NCBI RefSeq assembly: GCF_045629565.1
Contig: NZ_JAZQRL010000111.1
Span: forward strand, 62,001-126,000
Length of the DNA: 64,000 bases
DNA from: Arcticibacter sp045629565
Lineage (GTDB): Bacteria; Bacteroidota; Bacteroidia; Sphingobacteriales; Sphingobacteriaceae
Direction of reading: 5' to 3'
Positions 35,057 through 43,680 of the stretch are shown here, piece after piece. The notes under the pieces were generated by a model. That model ran no database searches. It was not told where the DNA came from and saw nothing but the letters and a program-made list of their open reading frames with translations. The stretch's first letter is position 1, and each line of letters begins with the position of its first letter. A program made the position numbers and the translations under genes.

Positions 35057-36519
35057 CAGCCTACCTGGATTAGTTGTTCAGTCAATACTTTCTTGTCATC
35101 AAAAGGATGCTTCACACCCTTTATCTCCTGATATTTTTCATGTCCTTTTCCCGCTACCAAAATAATATCTCCAGCTTTTGCCAGATGACATGCGGTACGA
35201 ATTGCTTCTCCCCTGTCTGCTATTACCAACACCTTTCGCTTATTTTCGGGACTTACGCCCGCTTCCATCTCCCTGATGATATCCATCGGCTCTTCCGAGC
35301 GCGGGTTATCAGAAGTCAAAATCACTTTATCACTCCAGTCGCACGCAATCTGCGCCATCGGTTTACGTTTTGTCTTATCCCTGTCGCCCCCGCAACCGAT
35401 CACCGTTATCACCTGTTCGATTCCTTTTCTGACGGATTGGATGGTACTCAGTACATTCTGCACGGCATCTGGAGTATGAGCGTAATCAACAATCGCGATC
35501 ACACCGTTAGGGGCCGTTATATAATCAAATCTCCCTTCTGCACTGCTTAGTCTGCTTAATATCGTCAGTACCCTGTTACTATCCTGCTCCAGGAGCATAG
35601 CAGTGGCGTACACGCTCAGCAAATTATACGCATTGAAAGTCCCGATCAGCTTGAACCAAACCTCCTGACCATCAATATCCAGAATCAGCCCACTCAGCTC
35701 GTTCTCTATAATACGGACTTTAAAGTCGGCCATATTTTTAAGACCATAAGACTTCTTGTAGGCCTTTGTATTTTGCAGCATCACCTGCCCGTTCCTGTCA
35801 TCCGCGTTCGTAAGCGCAAAAGCCGACTTAGGTAAAGAATCAAAGAAGCCTCGCTTTGCTTTCAGATAAGCATCGAAAGTCTTATGAAAATCAAGATGAT
35901 CATGCGTCAGATTCGTAAAAACGCCTCCGCTAAACTGCAAGCCGGCGATACGATGCTGAGCAACTGCATGTGAACTCACCTCCATGAAGCAATAGTCGCA
36001 TCCCGCCGCAACCATCTCTGCCAGGAGCCCGTTCAGAGCAATCGGATCAGGAGTGGTATGCGTAGAAGGAACAACCGTGTTATGAATATAGTTCTCTACC
36101 GTAGAAACCAAGCCCACCTTATATCCAAGTTCTTTAAACAATTTGAATAGCAGTGTAGCGACGGTTGTCTTCCCATTGGTTCCCGTAACGCCAACCAGCT
36201 TTAGCGATTCAGAAGGATGACCGTAAAATTCAGAGGCAATCAGGCCTAAAGCCATGGCCGAATCGCCAACAACGGCATAGCCTACACCTTCCGACAGCTG
36301 CGCGGGCAATGTCTCGCATACAATGGCAGAAGCGCCCAATTGAACCGCCTTCCCGATGTAATCATGCCCGTCAGACACCGTGCCCTTCACCGCAATAAAC
36401 AATGAACCAACCTTTACCTGTCTCGAATCAAAGCAGATTTCCTCTATTCCGACAGTGCCGGGGCCCTGCAGATCAAGTACGGTAACTCCGCTTAGTAAGT
36501 CAGTAAATTTTCTACTCAT
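35056..36519 (-). CDS. murE: UDP-MurNAc-tripeptide synthetase MurE (meso-DAP type)
   Basis: A 487-residue Mur ligase that adds the third peptide residue. It has the ATP loop GVTGTNGKTTVA, EVSSHAVAQHR, NLTHDHLDFH and the specificity motif DNPRSEEP. DNPR is the form found in meso-diaminopimelate-adding enzymes, as opposed to lysine-adding ones, which agrees with dapA in this window. The start overlaps the ftsI stop by four bases. Confidence 0.97.
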   Translation of the reverse strand: MSRKFTDLLSGVTVLDLQGPGTVGIEEICFDSRQVKVGSLFIAVKGTVSDGHDYIGKAVQLGASAIVCETLPAQLSEGVGYAVVGDSAMALGLIASEFYGHPSESLKLVGVTGTNGKTTVATLLFKLFKELGYKVGLVSTVENYIHNTVVPSTHTTPDPIALNGLLAEMVAAGCDYCFMEVSSHAVAQHRIAGLQFSGGVFTNLTHDHLDFHKTFDAYLKAKRGFFDSLPKSAFALTNADDRNGQVMLQNTKAYKKSYGLKNMADFKVRIIENELSGLILDIDGQEVWFKLIGTFNAYNLLSVYATAMLLEQDSNRVLTILSRLSSAEGRFDYITAPNGVIAIVDYAHTPDAVQNVLSTIQSVRKGIEQVITVIGCGGDRDKTKRKPMAQIACDWSDKVILTSDNPRSEEPMDIIREMEAGVSPENKRKVLVIADRGEAIRTACHLAKAGDIILVAGKGHEKYQEIKGVKHPFDDKKVLTEQLIQVG

Positions 36520-38612
36520 TGCAATTCTATATTGATTGGGTATCCTTTAACAATTCTTGAACCTGCTGCCAGCGACTGCTTAACCACCTTACCACTTCCT
36601 TTCACAATAGGTTTGAGGCCGGCATTACTCAACAGATATACCGCATCTTTCAGTCCCATTCCCGAAACGTCCGGAACGCTGTGCGCATTTATCGACACCT
36701 CTTTCACAGACACCCCATTGCTGGTGTCTATAGGATGCACAAATTCACTGTTGGAAGCATAATAAGCTTTTATACCCAATGCCTTGTAAACCTGGCGGGT
36801 TGCCTCGTTATGACCCGCTTTGGAAGGAGGCAACTTCGTATTACCCACTAACCTTTCAGGCACAGGATTATACATCTCCTTGTCGTTAGCATAGATCTTA
36901 TCCGCAATTTCACGGAAAGGAGGACCAGCCACCTGAGCACCATAATATCCGTTTTTGGGTCCGTTAACGACTACAATCAGTGAATACTTCGGATTATCCG
37001 CCGGGAAATACCCGCAGAAAGAAGCCTGGTACTGGCGCTTTGCGCGGTAACCCCTGTTGGCGTCGGCTACCTGGGCAGTCCCGGTTTTACCTGCGACTTT
37101 ATACAGGGGATTGTAAATGATCGTGCGGCCCGTACCCTCTGTGATAACACTCTCCAGCAGCGACTGCATCGTCTTAATAGCCTCATCGGAGGCTATTTTC
37201 TCATTAATTACGCGAGCGTCGAAATGCTCTATGGTGTTTCCAAGTCTTCTGATTTCCTTCACGAATATCGGCGCCAGGTATTTACCGTCATTGGCAATCG
37301 CATTATAGAAAGAAAGCATTTTCAAAGGCGTAAGCTGCATCTCATAACCATAGGCCATCTGAGGCAGCGACATATTCTTATTCCAGCTTCTGTTGTTCGG
37401 ATTCTTCACTACAGGCTTAGCTTCTCCGGGAATCTGTATCCCCAATCTTTCATGCAAATGCCAGTTATACAGATGATCGGTAAATTTAGATTGATTATCC
37501 TTATAAGTCTGATTGACCAGCTTAGCTACCGCGGCGTTCGATGAAGTATTGAAAGCTCTCTTCACGGAGATTGTACCAATACTACCGTGTGAGTCTTTGA
37601 TTATATGTCCCGGAATTTTATAGTTTTCCGTTGATACTAATGTGCTAGTGTCTACAGCCTTGTCTTCCAACAGTGCCAGATATGATGCCACTTTAAATGT
37701 AGATCCAGGATCCTGATTTCCGGCAATGGCATAATTGAACTTTTCTTCATAAGTACCCTTCCCCGTGCGAGTATAGTTTGCTATAGCACGGACCTCGCCT
37801 GTTTCAACCGACATCACAATAGCCGATCCATGGGCCGCATCGCTTTTAATCAGCTGCTTCAGTAGCGCGTTCTGCGTCACGTCCTGAATATTGATGTCGA
37901 TCGTTGATACGATATCGGCGCCATCCTTAGGGGCAATCTCAATATCTTTATTCACCGGCATCCAGATTCCGCCCGCAATACGCTGCATCAGCCTCCTGCC
38001 GCTTTCGCCATTCACATATTCACCAAACGCTCCCTCCAGGCCCACAGGCTGCACATGCTCGTTATTATAACCTATGGTTCTGGCAGCCAGACTCCTAAAC
38101 GGCAAAATTCGCTTATTCTTCTGAACAGCGATCAAACCACCTTTATATTTCCCCATATTCAGGATCGGGAAGGTCTTGATTATCTTGAGCTCCTGGTGCG
38201 TTACGTTCCTCTTCAGCAGAAAGTACCGCTCCCCGTCCCTTCTGGCTTTTCGTAAAATATTGGAATATTGCCTCGAACTCTTGTCGTTAAAAAACCGCGA
38301 CAATTTCTCCGCCAGCGAATCAACCTTTTCGTAGAATACCTGATCGTTTTCTATCCCTCCCGCTTTCAGGTCAAAACGCAACTCATACTCAGGTACAGAT
38401 GTTGCCAGCAAACTTCCGTCATGAGATAGAATATTACCCCTGACCGCTTCCACGTTCACAAATTTGGTCGATAAACTATCGGCCATCGCCCTCCACTTTT
38501 CACCTTCAGTGATCTGAACGTGGAAAAGTTTAAACAATACAGCAAATGCCAGCAGAACAATCAGTCCGAAGGCTATATAAACACGCAATAAAATGTCAGT
38601 TCTGATATTCAT
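36516..38612 (-). CDS. ftsI: Septal class B penicillin-binding protein FtsI with PASTA domain
   Basis: A 698-residue division transpeptidase. It has an N-terminal membrane helix (about 10-28), a dimerisation/pedestal domain, and a transpeptidase domain with the SxxK nucleophile in DPGSTFKVA, SSN in NTSSNAAVAKL and KTGT in AGKTGTAQVA. The last 65 residues form one PASTA domain (VPDVSGMGLKDAVYLLSNAG). A C-terminal PASTA domain is usual in Bacteroidota but absent from E. coli FtsI. Partner of FtsW. Confidence 0.96.
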   Translation of the reverse strand: MNIRTDILLRVYIAFGLIVLLAFAVLFKLFHVQITEGEKWRAMADSLSTKFVNVEAVRGNILSHDGSLLATSVPEYELRFDLKAGGIENDQVFYEKVDSLAEKLSRFFNDKSSRQYSNILRKARRDGERYFLLKRNVTHQELKIIKTFPILNMGKYKGGLIAVQKNKRILPFRSLAARTIGYNNEHVQPVGLEGAFGEYVNGESGRRLMQRIAGGIWMPVNKDIEIAPKDGADIVSTIDINIQDVTQNALLKQLIKSDAAHGSAIVMSVETGEVRAIANYTRTGKGTYEEKFNYAIAGNQDPGSTFKVASYLALLEDKAVDTSTLVSTENYKIPGHIIKDSHGSIGTISVKRAFNTSSNAAVAKLVNQTYKDNQSKFTDHLYNWHLHERLGIQIPGEAKPVVKNPNNRSWNKNMSLPQMAYGYEMQLTPLKMLSFYNAIANDGKYLAPIFVKEIRRLGNTIEHFDARVINEKIASDEAIKTMQSLLESVITEGTGRTIIYNPLYKVAGKTGTAQVADANRGYRAKRQYQASFCGYFPADNPKYSLIVVVNGPKNGYYGAQVAGPPFREIADKIYANDKEMYNPVPERLVGNTKLPPSKAGHNEATRQVYKALGIKAYYASNSEFVHPIDTSNGVSVKEVSINAHSVPDVSGMGLKDAVYLLSNAGLKPIVKGSGKVVKQSLAAGSRIVKGYPINIELQ

Positions 38613-38671
38613 AACTCACTGCTTATTTATCTTTTTTCTTGCAATCTGCCACTGGCAGACCATGTATCGTC

Positions 38672-39082
38672 TTATTTCTCTGTCAATGCCGGAACCATCA
38701 GTTTCTTGGGTGGTTCAACCGGCTCCCTCAATCCAAGCGTATCAACTTTTTTCGCTACCTCCGTTTGTGTACTCTTCAACATCAGATCCGCCTTCAACGT
38801 CTTATAATCCCACCGCATTTCTTTAACCTCCTTATTGAGCTTATCAATGTTGCGGATATTCTTCTCGGTAAAATGCCTGTTCCCGATATACACCATGCCC
38901 AAAAAGGCGATGAAGATGATAAACGGCATCATTTCCGACGCTGCTTCTTTGGAAATCACTCCCTCGGTAAGAAGCACGGTAAAAAAGTTTCGGGGCATAG
39001 TTGCCTTTTTCGGAACAGGCTCTACCTCTATCTCCTGCTCCAGTTCCTCTTCTTCTTTCTCTCTTCTGAAACGATTACTCAT
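38672..39082 (-). CDS. FtsL-like division protein
   Basis: A 136-residue protein with a charged cytoplasmic N-terminus (RREKEEEELEQEIEVE), one membrane helix (about 50-70, MPFIIFIAFLGMVYIG) and a coiled-coil periplasmic part ending in a short proline-containing tail. FtsL proteins are too diverged for confident motif matching, but size, topology and place between rsmH and ftsI fit FtsL, the bitopic partner of FtsQ in the divisome. Confidence 0.85.
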   Translation of the reverse strand: MSNRFRREKEEEELEQEIEVEPVPKKATMPRNFFTVLLTEGVISKEAASEMMPFIIFIAFLGMVYIGNRHFTEKNIRNIDKLNKEVKEMRWDYKTLKADLMLKSTQTEVAKKVDTLGLREPVEPPKKLMVPALTEK

Positions 39083-39108
39083 ATACCTTCCAATAATCAG
39101 TAAGCACC

Positions 39109-40011
39109 CTACAGCTTCACAGCAACCCGCAGTTTTGCGCTTCTGGCACGACTGTTTAAGGCAATTTCCTCATCCGTAGCCACTAAGGCCTTGCGCGTTA
39201 CCGCATCCAGCGGACGCTGTATATTTCCATAAAAGTCTTTCTCCAGCTCTCCCCGAAACTTACCCTTGGCAATAAAGTTCTTAACAAGGCGGTCCTCCAG
39301 TGAATGATAAGACATCACCACAAGCCTTCCACCGGGCTTCAGCACATCTGCTGCCTGTACCAAAAATTCCTGCAACGCCTCCAGCTCCTGATTCACCTCT
39401 ATACGAAGTGCCTGGAAAGCCTGCGCCAGGTATTTATTTTCTTTTCCCTTGGGGATAAGCTTTTTAATCACCTCCTTAAACTCGGCGATAGTATCAATCT
39501 GTCTGTTCAGCCTGGCCGTTACCAGCGTTCGGGCAAGCGACCTGGCATTCTGAATCTCCCCGTACATCCCAAATATCCGGTGCAGGTCCTCTTCACTATA
39601 GGAAGCGATAACTTCCTTCGCCGTGATGGGGGCCGACTGATCCATTCGCATATCCAGATCTGCATCAAAACGCGTAGAAAACCCCCGCTCTGGCTGATCA
39701 AACTGGTGGGATGAAACACCAAGATCAGCCAGAATACCATCCACCTGCATCGCCGAATGTAAACGGCAATAATTCTTTAAAAAGCGGAAGTTTTGATCTA
39801 CAAAGGTTAACCGATCATCGTTTGGAATATTTTTTTTTGCATCTTCGTCCTGATCAAAAGCCAACAACCTGCCGTGCTCGCCCAGGTTTTTTAGAATTTC
39901 CCGCGAATGCCCGCCGCCACCAAAGGTCACATCGACATACACTCCGTCAGGACGAATATTCAGACCCTCCATACATTCTTTCAGCATGACAGGCACGTGA
40001 TACTCAGACAT
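39109..40011 (-). CDS. rsmH: 16S rRNA m4C1402 methyltransferase RsmH
   Basis: A 300-residue SAM-dependent enzyme (formerly MraW) that N4-methylates C1402 in 16S rRNA. It starts SEYHVPVMLKEC and has the SAM loop DVTFGGGGHSREIL, ILADLGVSSHQFD, and SYHSLEDRLVKNF. The ATG at 40011 is chosen over a GTG at 40032: GGAAGGAGGG, a good Shine-Dalgarno sequence and rare in these genes, lies just before it. It overlaps mraZ by eight bases. Confidence 0.97.
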   Translation of the reverse strand: MSEYHVPVMLKECMEGLNIRPDGVYVDVTFGGGGHSREILKNLGEHGRLLAFDQDEDAKKNIPNDDRLTFVDQNFRFLKNYCRLHSAMQVDGILADLGVSSHQFDQPERGFSTRFDADLDMRMDQSAPITAKEVIASYSEEDLHRIFGMYGEIQNARSLARTLVTARLNRQIDTIAEFKEVIKKLIPKGKENKYLAQAFQALRIEVNQELEALQEFLVQAADVLKPGGRLVVMSYHSLEDRLVKNFIAKGKFRGELEKDFYGNIQRPLDAVTRKALVATDEEIALNSRARSAKLRVAVKL

Positions 40012-40468
40012 CAGCCCTCCTTCCTGCTCCACCCATTACCTCTTCAGCCAACTTGGAGAAGTTATCAGGTTCGTTGTCCAGCAATGCGTCATAGGCATCT
40101 TTCGACCAAAGTTCAATTTTGTTAAATTGTGAAGCCAGCACAACTTCGGAAGATGCACCTGCATATTCCAACAGCGATTTTGGCAGTAAAATTCTCCCCG
40201 CAGCATCCAAAGAAAGCTCAGTAGCACCTCTGGTGAAGTACCTGATGAACTGCCTGTTCTTCTCTTCGTACTGATTAAGCCTGCTTAAATCTTCCATTAT
40301 CTTGTCCCACTCTTTCCTGCTATAAATCACTAAGTGCTTCTCGAAACCCCGGTTTACAACCAAGCCTTCCTTCTCAGCCTCAGGCATTTGCTTCCTGAGT
40401 CCGGCTGGTATCATCAGTCGGCCCTTTGCATCGAGCTTACATTCAAATTCGCCTAAGAAGTGAGACAT
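40004..40468 (-). CDS. mraZ: Transcription regulator MraZ
   Basis: A 154-residue protein with two AbrB/SpoVT-type swapped-hairpin halves (LDAKGRLMIPAGL and LDAAGRILLPKSL). It forms ring-shaped oligomers that bind repeats before its own gene and repress the dcw cluster. It is the first gene of the cluster, and a matching set of repeats lies 40 bases upstream (40511-40534). Confidence 0.97.
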   Translation of the reverse strand: MSHFLGEFECKLDAKGRLMIPAGLRKQMPEAEKEGLVVNRGFEKHLVIYSRKEWDKIMEDLSRLNQYEEKNRQFIRYFTRGATELSLDAAGRILLPKSLLEYAGASSEVVLASQFNKIELWSKDAYDALLDNEPDNFSKLAEEVMGGAGRRADV

Positions 40469-40492
40469 TAAATCGCTTTACTTTGAGTGGAG

Positions 40493-40500
40493 TAAAATTA
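40493..40500 (-). promoter_or_regulatory. Candidate -7 element of the dcw cluster promoter
   Basis: The minus strand reads TAATTTTA, one base from TAnnTTTG, about 25 bases before the mraZ ATG. Its upstream side runs straight into the three MraZ-type repeats, so bound MraZ would cover the -33 region. Confidence 0.4.
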
Positions 40501-40510
40501 CATACTTTTA

Positions 40511-40534
40511 CCACTTTCTACCACATAACCCCAC
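40511..40534 (-). promoter_or_regulatory. Probable MraZ operator: three GTGG repeats at exact 10-bp steps
   Basis: On the minus strand GTGG occurs at 40534, 40524 and 40514, each followed by six AT-rich bases (GTGGGGTTAT, GTGGTAGAAA, GTGGTAAAAG). Known MraZ sites are three or four TGGG/GTGG-type direct repeats spaced so that the period is 10 bp, upstream of mraZ. Position, spacing and orientation all agree. Confidence 0.8.
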
Positions 40535-40742
40535 AAAAAGTTTTCAACAGGAGATAATAGTCGGTTTTTAAGCTAAAAAAGGTAAATTCCATGGGAATGA
40601 GGACTTAAGCAAAGCACCTGAATCGGGCAAAAAACGACAAAAACCATAGCGATATCGACCTAAGCTACCCTCAAGAATCAGTCGAAACGGCGGTGCTTGA
40701 TAAACCAAAAGACCGGGTTTGATCCAAGCCGCACCAGTCAGC

Positions 40743-40990
40743 GGGCAGCTGGTGGGCAGCTGGTGGGCAGCCTCGGATTGCAGCCACGATAAACCCACGG
40801 AAATGCCACGGTGTAGCCACCTTTCTCCTGAAAAACGTGGCTACACCGTGGCTACAAGGCGGCTAAGTTGTGGCTACACCCACCAGCTGCCCACCAGCTG
40901 CCCACCAGTTGCCCCCCAGTTGCTGGCCACCTGCCCGCCAGTTGCGTGCTACTCTCCCGCTACCCGCCCGCCACTTACCCACCCGCTGGT
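40743..40990. repeat. GC-rich 11-bp-periodic array folded into a long palindrome
   Basis: The right part (40837-40990) divides into fourteen 11-bp units, from GTGGCTACACC (40837, 40870) through CACCAGCTGCC (40881, 40892) to decayed copies. The left part (40743-40820) holds inverted copies: GGGCAGCTGGT at 40743 and 40754, and GCCAC-type ends at an 11 or 22-bp spacing. The centre is an exact 16-bp inverted repeat (40805-40820 with 40837-40852) around a 16-base loop; the GGGCAGCTGGT units fall in register with their partners at 40893-40914. So 40743-40914 is one imperfect palindrome of about 172 bp. Eleven is not a multiple of three, which argues against protein repeats. Function unknown. Confidence 0.8.
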
Positions 40991-41009
40991 AGCTCGCTGC
41001 CAGGCGCAC

Positions 41010-41040
41010 AAAAAAAGCCGACCCATGTGATGAGCCGGCT
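41010..41040 (-). terminator. Terminator of pgk
   Basis: On the minus strand AGCCG (41040-41036) pairs with CGGCT (41020-41016) and a run of seven T follows (41016-41010). It sits 22 bases after the pgk stop and separates pgk from the 11-bp-periodic region. Confidence 0.75.
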
Positions 41041-41061
41041 CGCAAAGAATTTGGATAACTT

Positions 41062-42252
41062 CTATTCGTTAATTGCTTTCACGCCTGGTAACTCCTTACC
41101 TTCCATGTACTCCAGCAGGGCACCGCCGCCTGTAGACACATAACTAACCTGGTCTTCGAAGCCGAACTTCGCAACCGCCGCAGCTGAGTCGCCCCCTCCT
41201 ATCAGAGAGAATGCACCATTTTCAGTTGCTTCTACCACAGCTTCTGCTACTGCCTTAGTTCCGGCTTCAAATTTCTCCATTTCAAATACACCCATCGGAC
41301 CGTTCCAAAGGATGGTCTTGGATTCTGCAACCACTTGCTTATAAACGTTAACAGCATCCGGACCGATGTCCAGACCCATCCAGCCTTCCTTGATATCATC
41401 ATTTTGAGCGATATCAGTGTCTGCGTCAGCAGCAAACTTATTGGCAACTACTGAATCCGTTGGCAAAATCAGCTTCACACCTTTACTTTCCGCTTTTTCA
41501 ATAAGGCTCAGGGCAAGATCAAGCTTATCCTCTTCAACGAGCGAGTTCCCGATCTGTCCGCCTTTCGCCTTAGCAAAAGTATAGGCCATTCCACCTCCGA
41601 TTAACAAATTGTCGACCTTCTCCAGAAGGCGTTCGATCAAAAGGATCTTGTCAGAAACTTTGGCTCCACCCATGATCGCTGTGAAGGGGCGCTCAGGATT
41701 GTTCAATACCTTTTCTGCATTGGCCAGCTCGCCGGCCATTAAGTAACCGAAGTATTTTGCGTCAGGGAAGAACTTCGCGATGACTGCCGTAGAGGCGTGG
41801 GCTCTATGCGCAGTACCGAAGGCATCGTTAACATATACATCGCCAAGCTTGCTGAGCTTCTCAGCAAAAGCCTCATCTCCCTTTTCCTCTTCTTTGTAAA
41901 AGCGAAGATTTTCCAGCAAGAGGACCTCACCGTCTTTTAATGCAGCCGCTTTTTCAGCAGCCTGAGCGCCTATGCAGTCATCTGCAAATTGCACTTCGGT
42001 GCCAAGAACTTCTGACAGATGCTTAACGATATGCTTTAATGAGTACTTTTCTGTAGGACCTTCTTTCGGACGACCGAGGTGTGACATCAGGATCACCGAA
42101 CCTCCATCCGCCAGAATTTTCTTGATTGTAGGCAAGGCACCCTGAATACGGTTATCATCTGTAATATTAAAGTCCTTGTCCAGGGGAACATTAAAGTCAA
42201 CTCGAATTAGTGCCTTCTTTCCTGAGAAGTTCAGATTATCAATTGTCTTCAT
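41062..42252 (-). CDS. pgk: Phosphoglycerate kinase
   Basis: A 396-residue glycolytic kinase that makes ATP from 1,3-bisphosphoglycerate. Marks are RVDFNVPLD, SHLGRPKEG, the hinge region and GGGDSAAAVAKFG near the end. Length is standard. It lies 50 bases after the second GAPDH on the same strand with no terminator between, so the two may be co-transcribed, pairing consecutive glycolytic steps. Confidence 0.97.
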   Translation of the reverse strand: MKTIDNLNFSGKKALIRVDFNVPLDKDFNITDDNRIQGALPTIKKILADGGSVILMSHLGRPKEGPTEKYSLKHIVKHLSEVLGTEVQFADDCIGAQAAEKAAALKDGEVLLLENLRFYKEEEKGDEAFAEKLSKLGDVYVNDAFGTAHRAHASTAVIAKFFPDAKYFGYLMAGELANAEKVLNNPERPFTAIMGGAKVSDKILLIERLLEKVDNLLIGGGMAYTFAKAKGGQIGNSLVEEDKLDLALSLIEKAESKGVKLILPTDSVVANKFAADADTDIAQNDDIKEGWMGLDIGPDAVNVYKQVVAESKTILWNGPMGVFEMEKFEAGTKAVAEAVVEATENGAFSLIGGGDSAAAVAKFGFEDQVSYVSTGGGALLEYMEGKELPGVKAINE

Positions 42253-42302
42253 ATTTATTATAATATAGTGTTTAAGAAATGTTCAGATACATTAAAATAC
42301 GA

Positions 42303-43304
42303 TCATTTGGCTTTCGCCAGTGCTATGCGCTTAACCATGTCCGTTAGCCTGCTGGAATATCCGTATTCATTATCATACCAACCCACTACTTTTGTTATTC
42401 CGCCAACAACAGAAGTGAGGAGCGAGTCAAATATACAAGAATGAGGATTATCTAAAATGTCGACGGACACTATCGGATCTGATGTATATTGTAAAATGCC
42501 CTGAAGTTCATTTTGGGCAGCCTTCAAGAAGACCGCGTTTATTTCTTCGACCGTTGGTTGGTTCACCAGCGTGCAGGTAAAGTCCGTGAGTGATCCGTTG
42601 AGTACAGGCACCCTGATGCCTGCTCCACCCAACTTTCCTTCCAGGCGGGGAAAGATGCTGGTGATCGCTTTTGCCGCACCTGTTGTTGTCGGGATAATCG
42701 ATGAAGAAGCGGCCCTTGCACGACGAAGGTCCCGGTGGGGGGCATCATGCAAATTCTGGTCTCCGGTCATAGAATGCACTGTAGTGATATATCCGTTTAC
42801 GATCCCCCAGTTTTCTTCCAGCACCTTGATCATCGGCGCGATATTATTTGTCGTGCAGGATGCGTTTGAAAGCACCGGAGTGCTAAAATCAACGTCCTGA
42901 TCGTTCACTCCGAGTACGACAACCTGTACGTCTTTGGTGGAAGGGGGTGCGGATATGATGACCTGCCTGGCTCCCGCCTCAAGGTGCGCTTCTGCGGCAG
43001 CACGACTGAGAAAGCGACCTGTAGATTCAATGACAACATCGATCTGAAGGTCGGCCCAGGGAAGGTTTTCAGGCGACGCCTCCGAAAAAGCAGGAATGGA
43101 ACGACCGTTAACGATAAGTGCATTATCACCGGCTTCGACCTTTCCCTTAAAACCCCTGTGTACACTGTCGTACCGAACAAGATGAGCCAGCGTGGCGGCA
43201 TCGGCAAGATCATTAATGGCAGCTATTTCGATGTCATCGTTCTCCAGTAGTGTCCGGAAAACAGTCCTTCCAATTCGCCCAAACCCATTAATAGCTACTT
43301 TCAT
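42303..43304 (-). CDS. Second type I glyceraldehyde-3-phosphate dehydrogenase
   Basis: A 333-residue GAPDH with KVAINGFGRIGR, the catalytic Cys in SNASCTTNNIAP and the His in TTVHSMTGDQ. It differs from the GapA at 11205 in many places, including Asn for Cys after SCTTN, and lacks GapA's strong codon bias, so it is probably expressed less or under other conditions (for example gluconeogenesis). Which cofactor it prefers cannot be read with confidence; INDL after the second strand keeps the Asp usual for NAD. Linked to pgk. Confidence 0.95.
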   Translation of the reverse strand: MKVAINGFGRIGRTVFRTLLENDDIEIAAINDLADAATLAHLVRYDSVHRGFKGKVEAGDNALIVNGRSIPAFSEASPENLPWADLQIDVVIESTGRFLSRAAAEAHLEAGARQVIISAPPSTKDVQVVVLGVNDQDVDFSTPVLSNASCTTNNIAPMIKVLEENWGIVNGYITTVHSMTGDQNLHDAPHRDLRRARAASSSIIPTTTGAAKAITSIFPRLEGKLGGAGIRVPVLNGSLTDFTCTLVNQPTVEEINAVFLKAAQNELQGILQYTSDPIVSVDILDNPHSCIFDSLLTSVVGGITKVVGWYDNEYGYSSRLTDMVKRIALAKAK

Positions 43305-43343
43305 TCGAATAAATTTATTTTAAGGATCCGAGTATGTCCTGAT

Positions 43344-43351
43344 CAAAGTTA
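43344..43351 (-). promoter_or_regulatory. Consensus -7 element for the gap2-pgk unit
   Basis: The minus strand reads TAACTTTG, an exact TAnnTTTG, 39 bases before the ATG at 43304. A TTTG lies upstream but only 11 bases away, too close for the usual -33. Confidence 0.55.
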
Positions 43352-43421
43352 GGTTTTTCAGTCAAATTAGATGCGTTTGAAACCTTTATTTAGGAACGGA
43401 GTTTTATAAAGTAAAACTACG

Positions 43422-43637
43422 ATGACAAATAATCAAAGCAAAAAACCAGAGAAGCTGGAACCACAGGATTCTGAGCAAAAAGATATCAAGCCCGACAGAG
43501 ATGACAATAAAGCTGTAGTACATCCGGAGGATCTGAACTACGAAAAGGAGGATGCGCGGTTTAAGGATCCGGCGAAGACAAAAGAAACCTCAGAGCAACC
43601 TGTAAATCCGATCAAGACGCCTCCCAGAGATAAGTAA
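43422..43637 (+). CDS. Small hydrophilic, probably disordered protein
   Basis: A 71-residue protein, almost entirely charged and polar residues (Lys, Asp, Glu, Gln, Pro) with no hydrophobic core, signal peptide or cysteine. It is divergent from the second GAPDH gene. Such short disordered proteins are often stress-related in Bacteroidota, but I recognise no family and assign no function. A hairpin without a T-run (CCACCCCA with TGGGGCGG, 43641-43673) follows. Confidence 0.6.
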   Translation: MTNNQSKKPEKLEPQDSEQKDIKPDRDDNKAVVHPEDLNYEKEDARFKDPAKTKETSEQPVNPIKTPPRDK

Positions 43638-43680
43638 TGGCCACCCCAAGGCCTGATAGGCTCATGGGGCGGACGTGACC

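Noticed and set aside
40743..40990. CRISPR array
   Set aside because: Repeats are 11 bp, tandem without spacers, and inverted in two halves; no cas genes are near.
40568..41143. Several open frames of 60-103 codons on both strands around the GC-rich repeat
   Set aside because: They arise from the 11-bp repeats and their inverted copies, which lack stops in several frames at once; none resembles a protein family and the period is not a multiple of three.
43641..43673. Hairpin after the small hydrophilic protein as a terminator
   Set aside because: The stem has a mismatch and no T-run follows on either strand.
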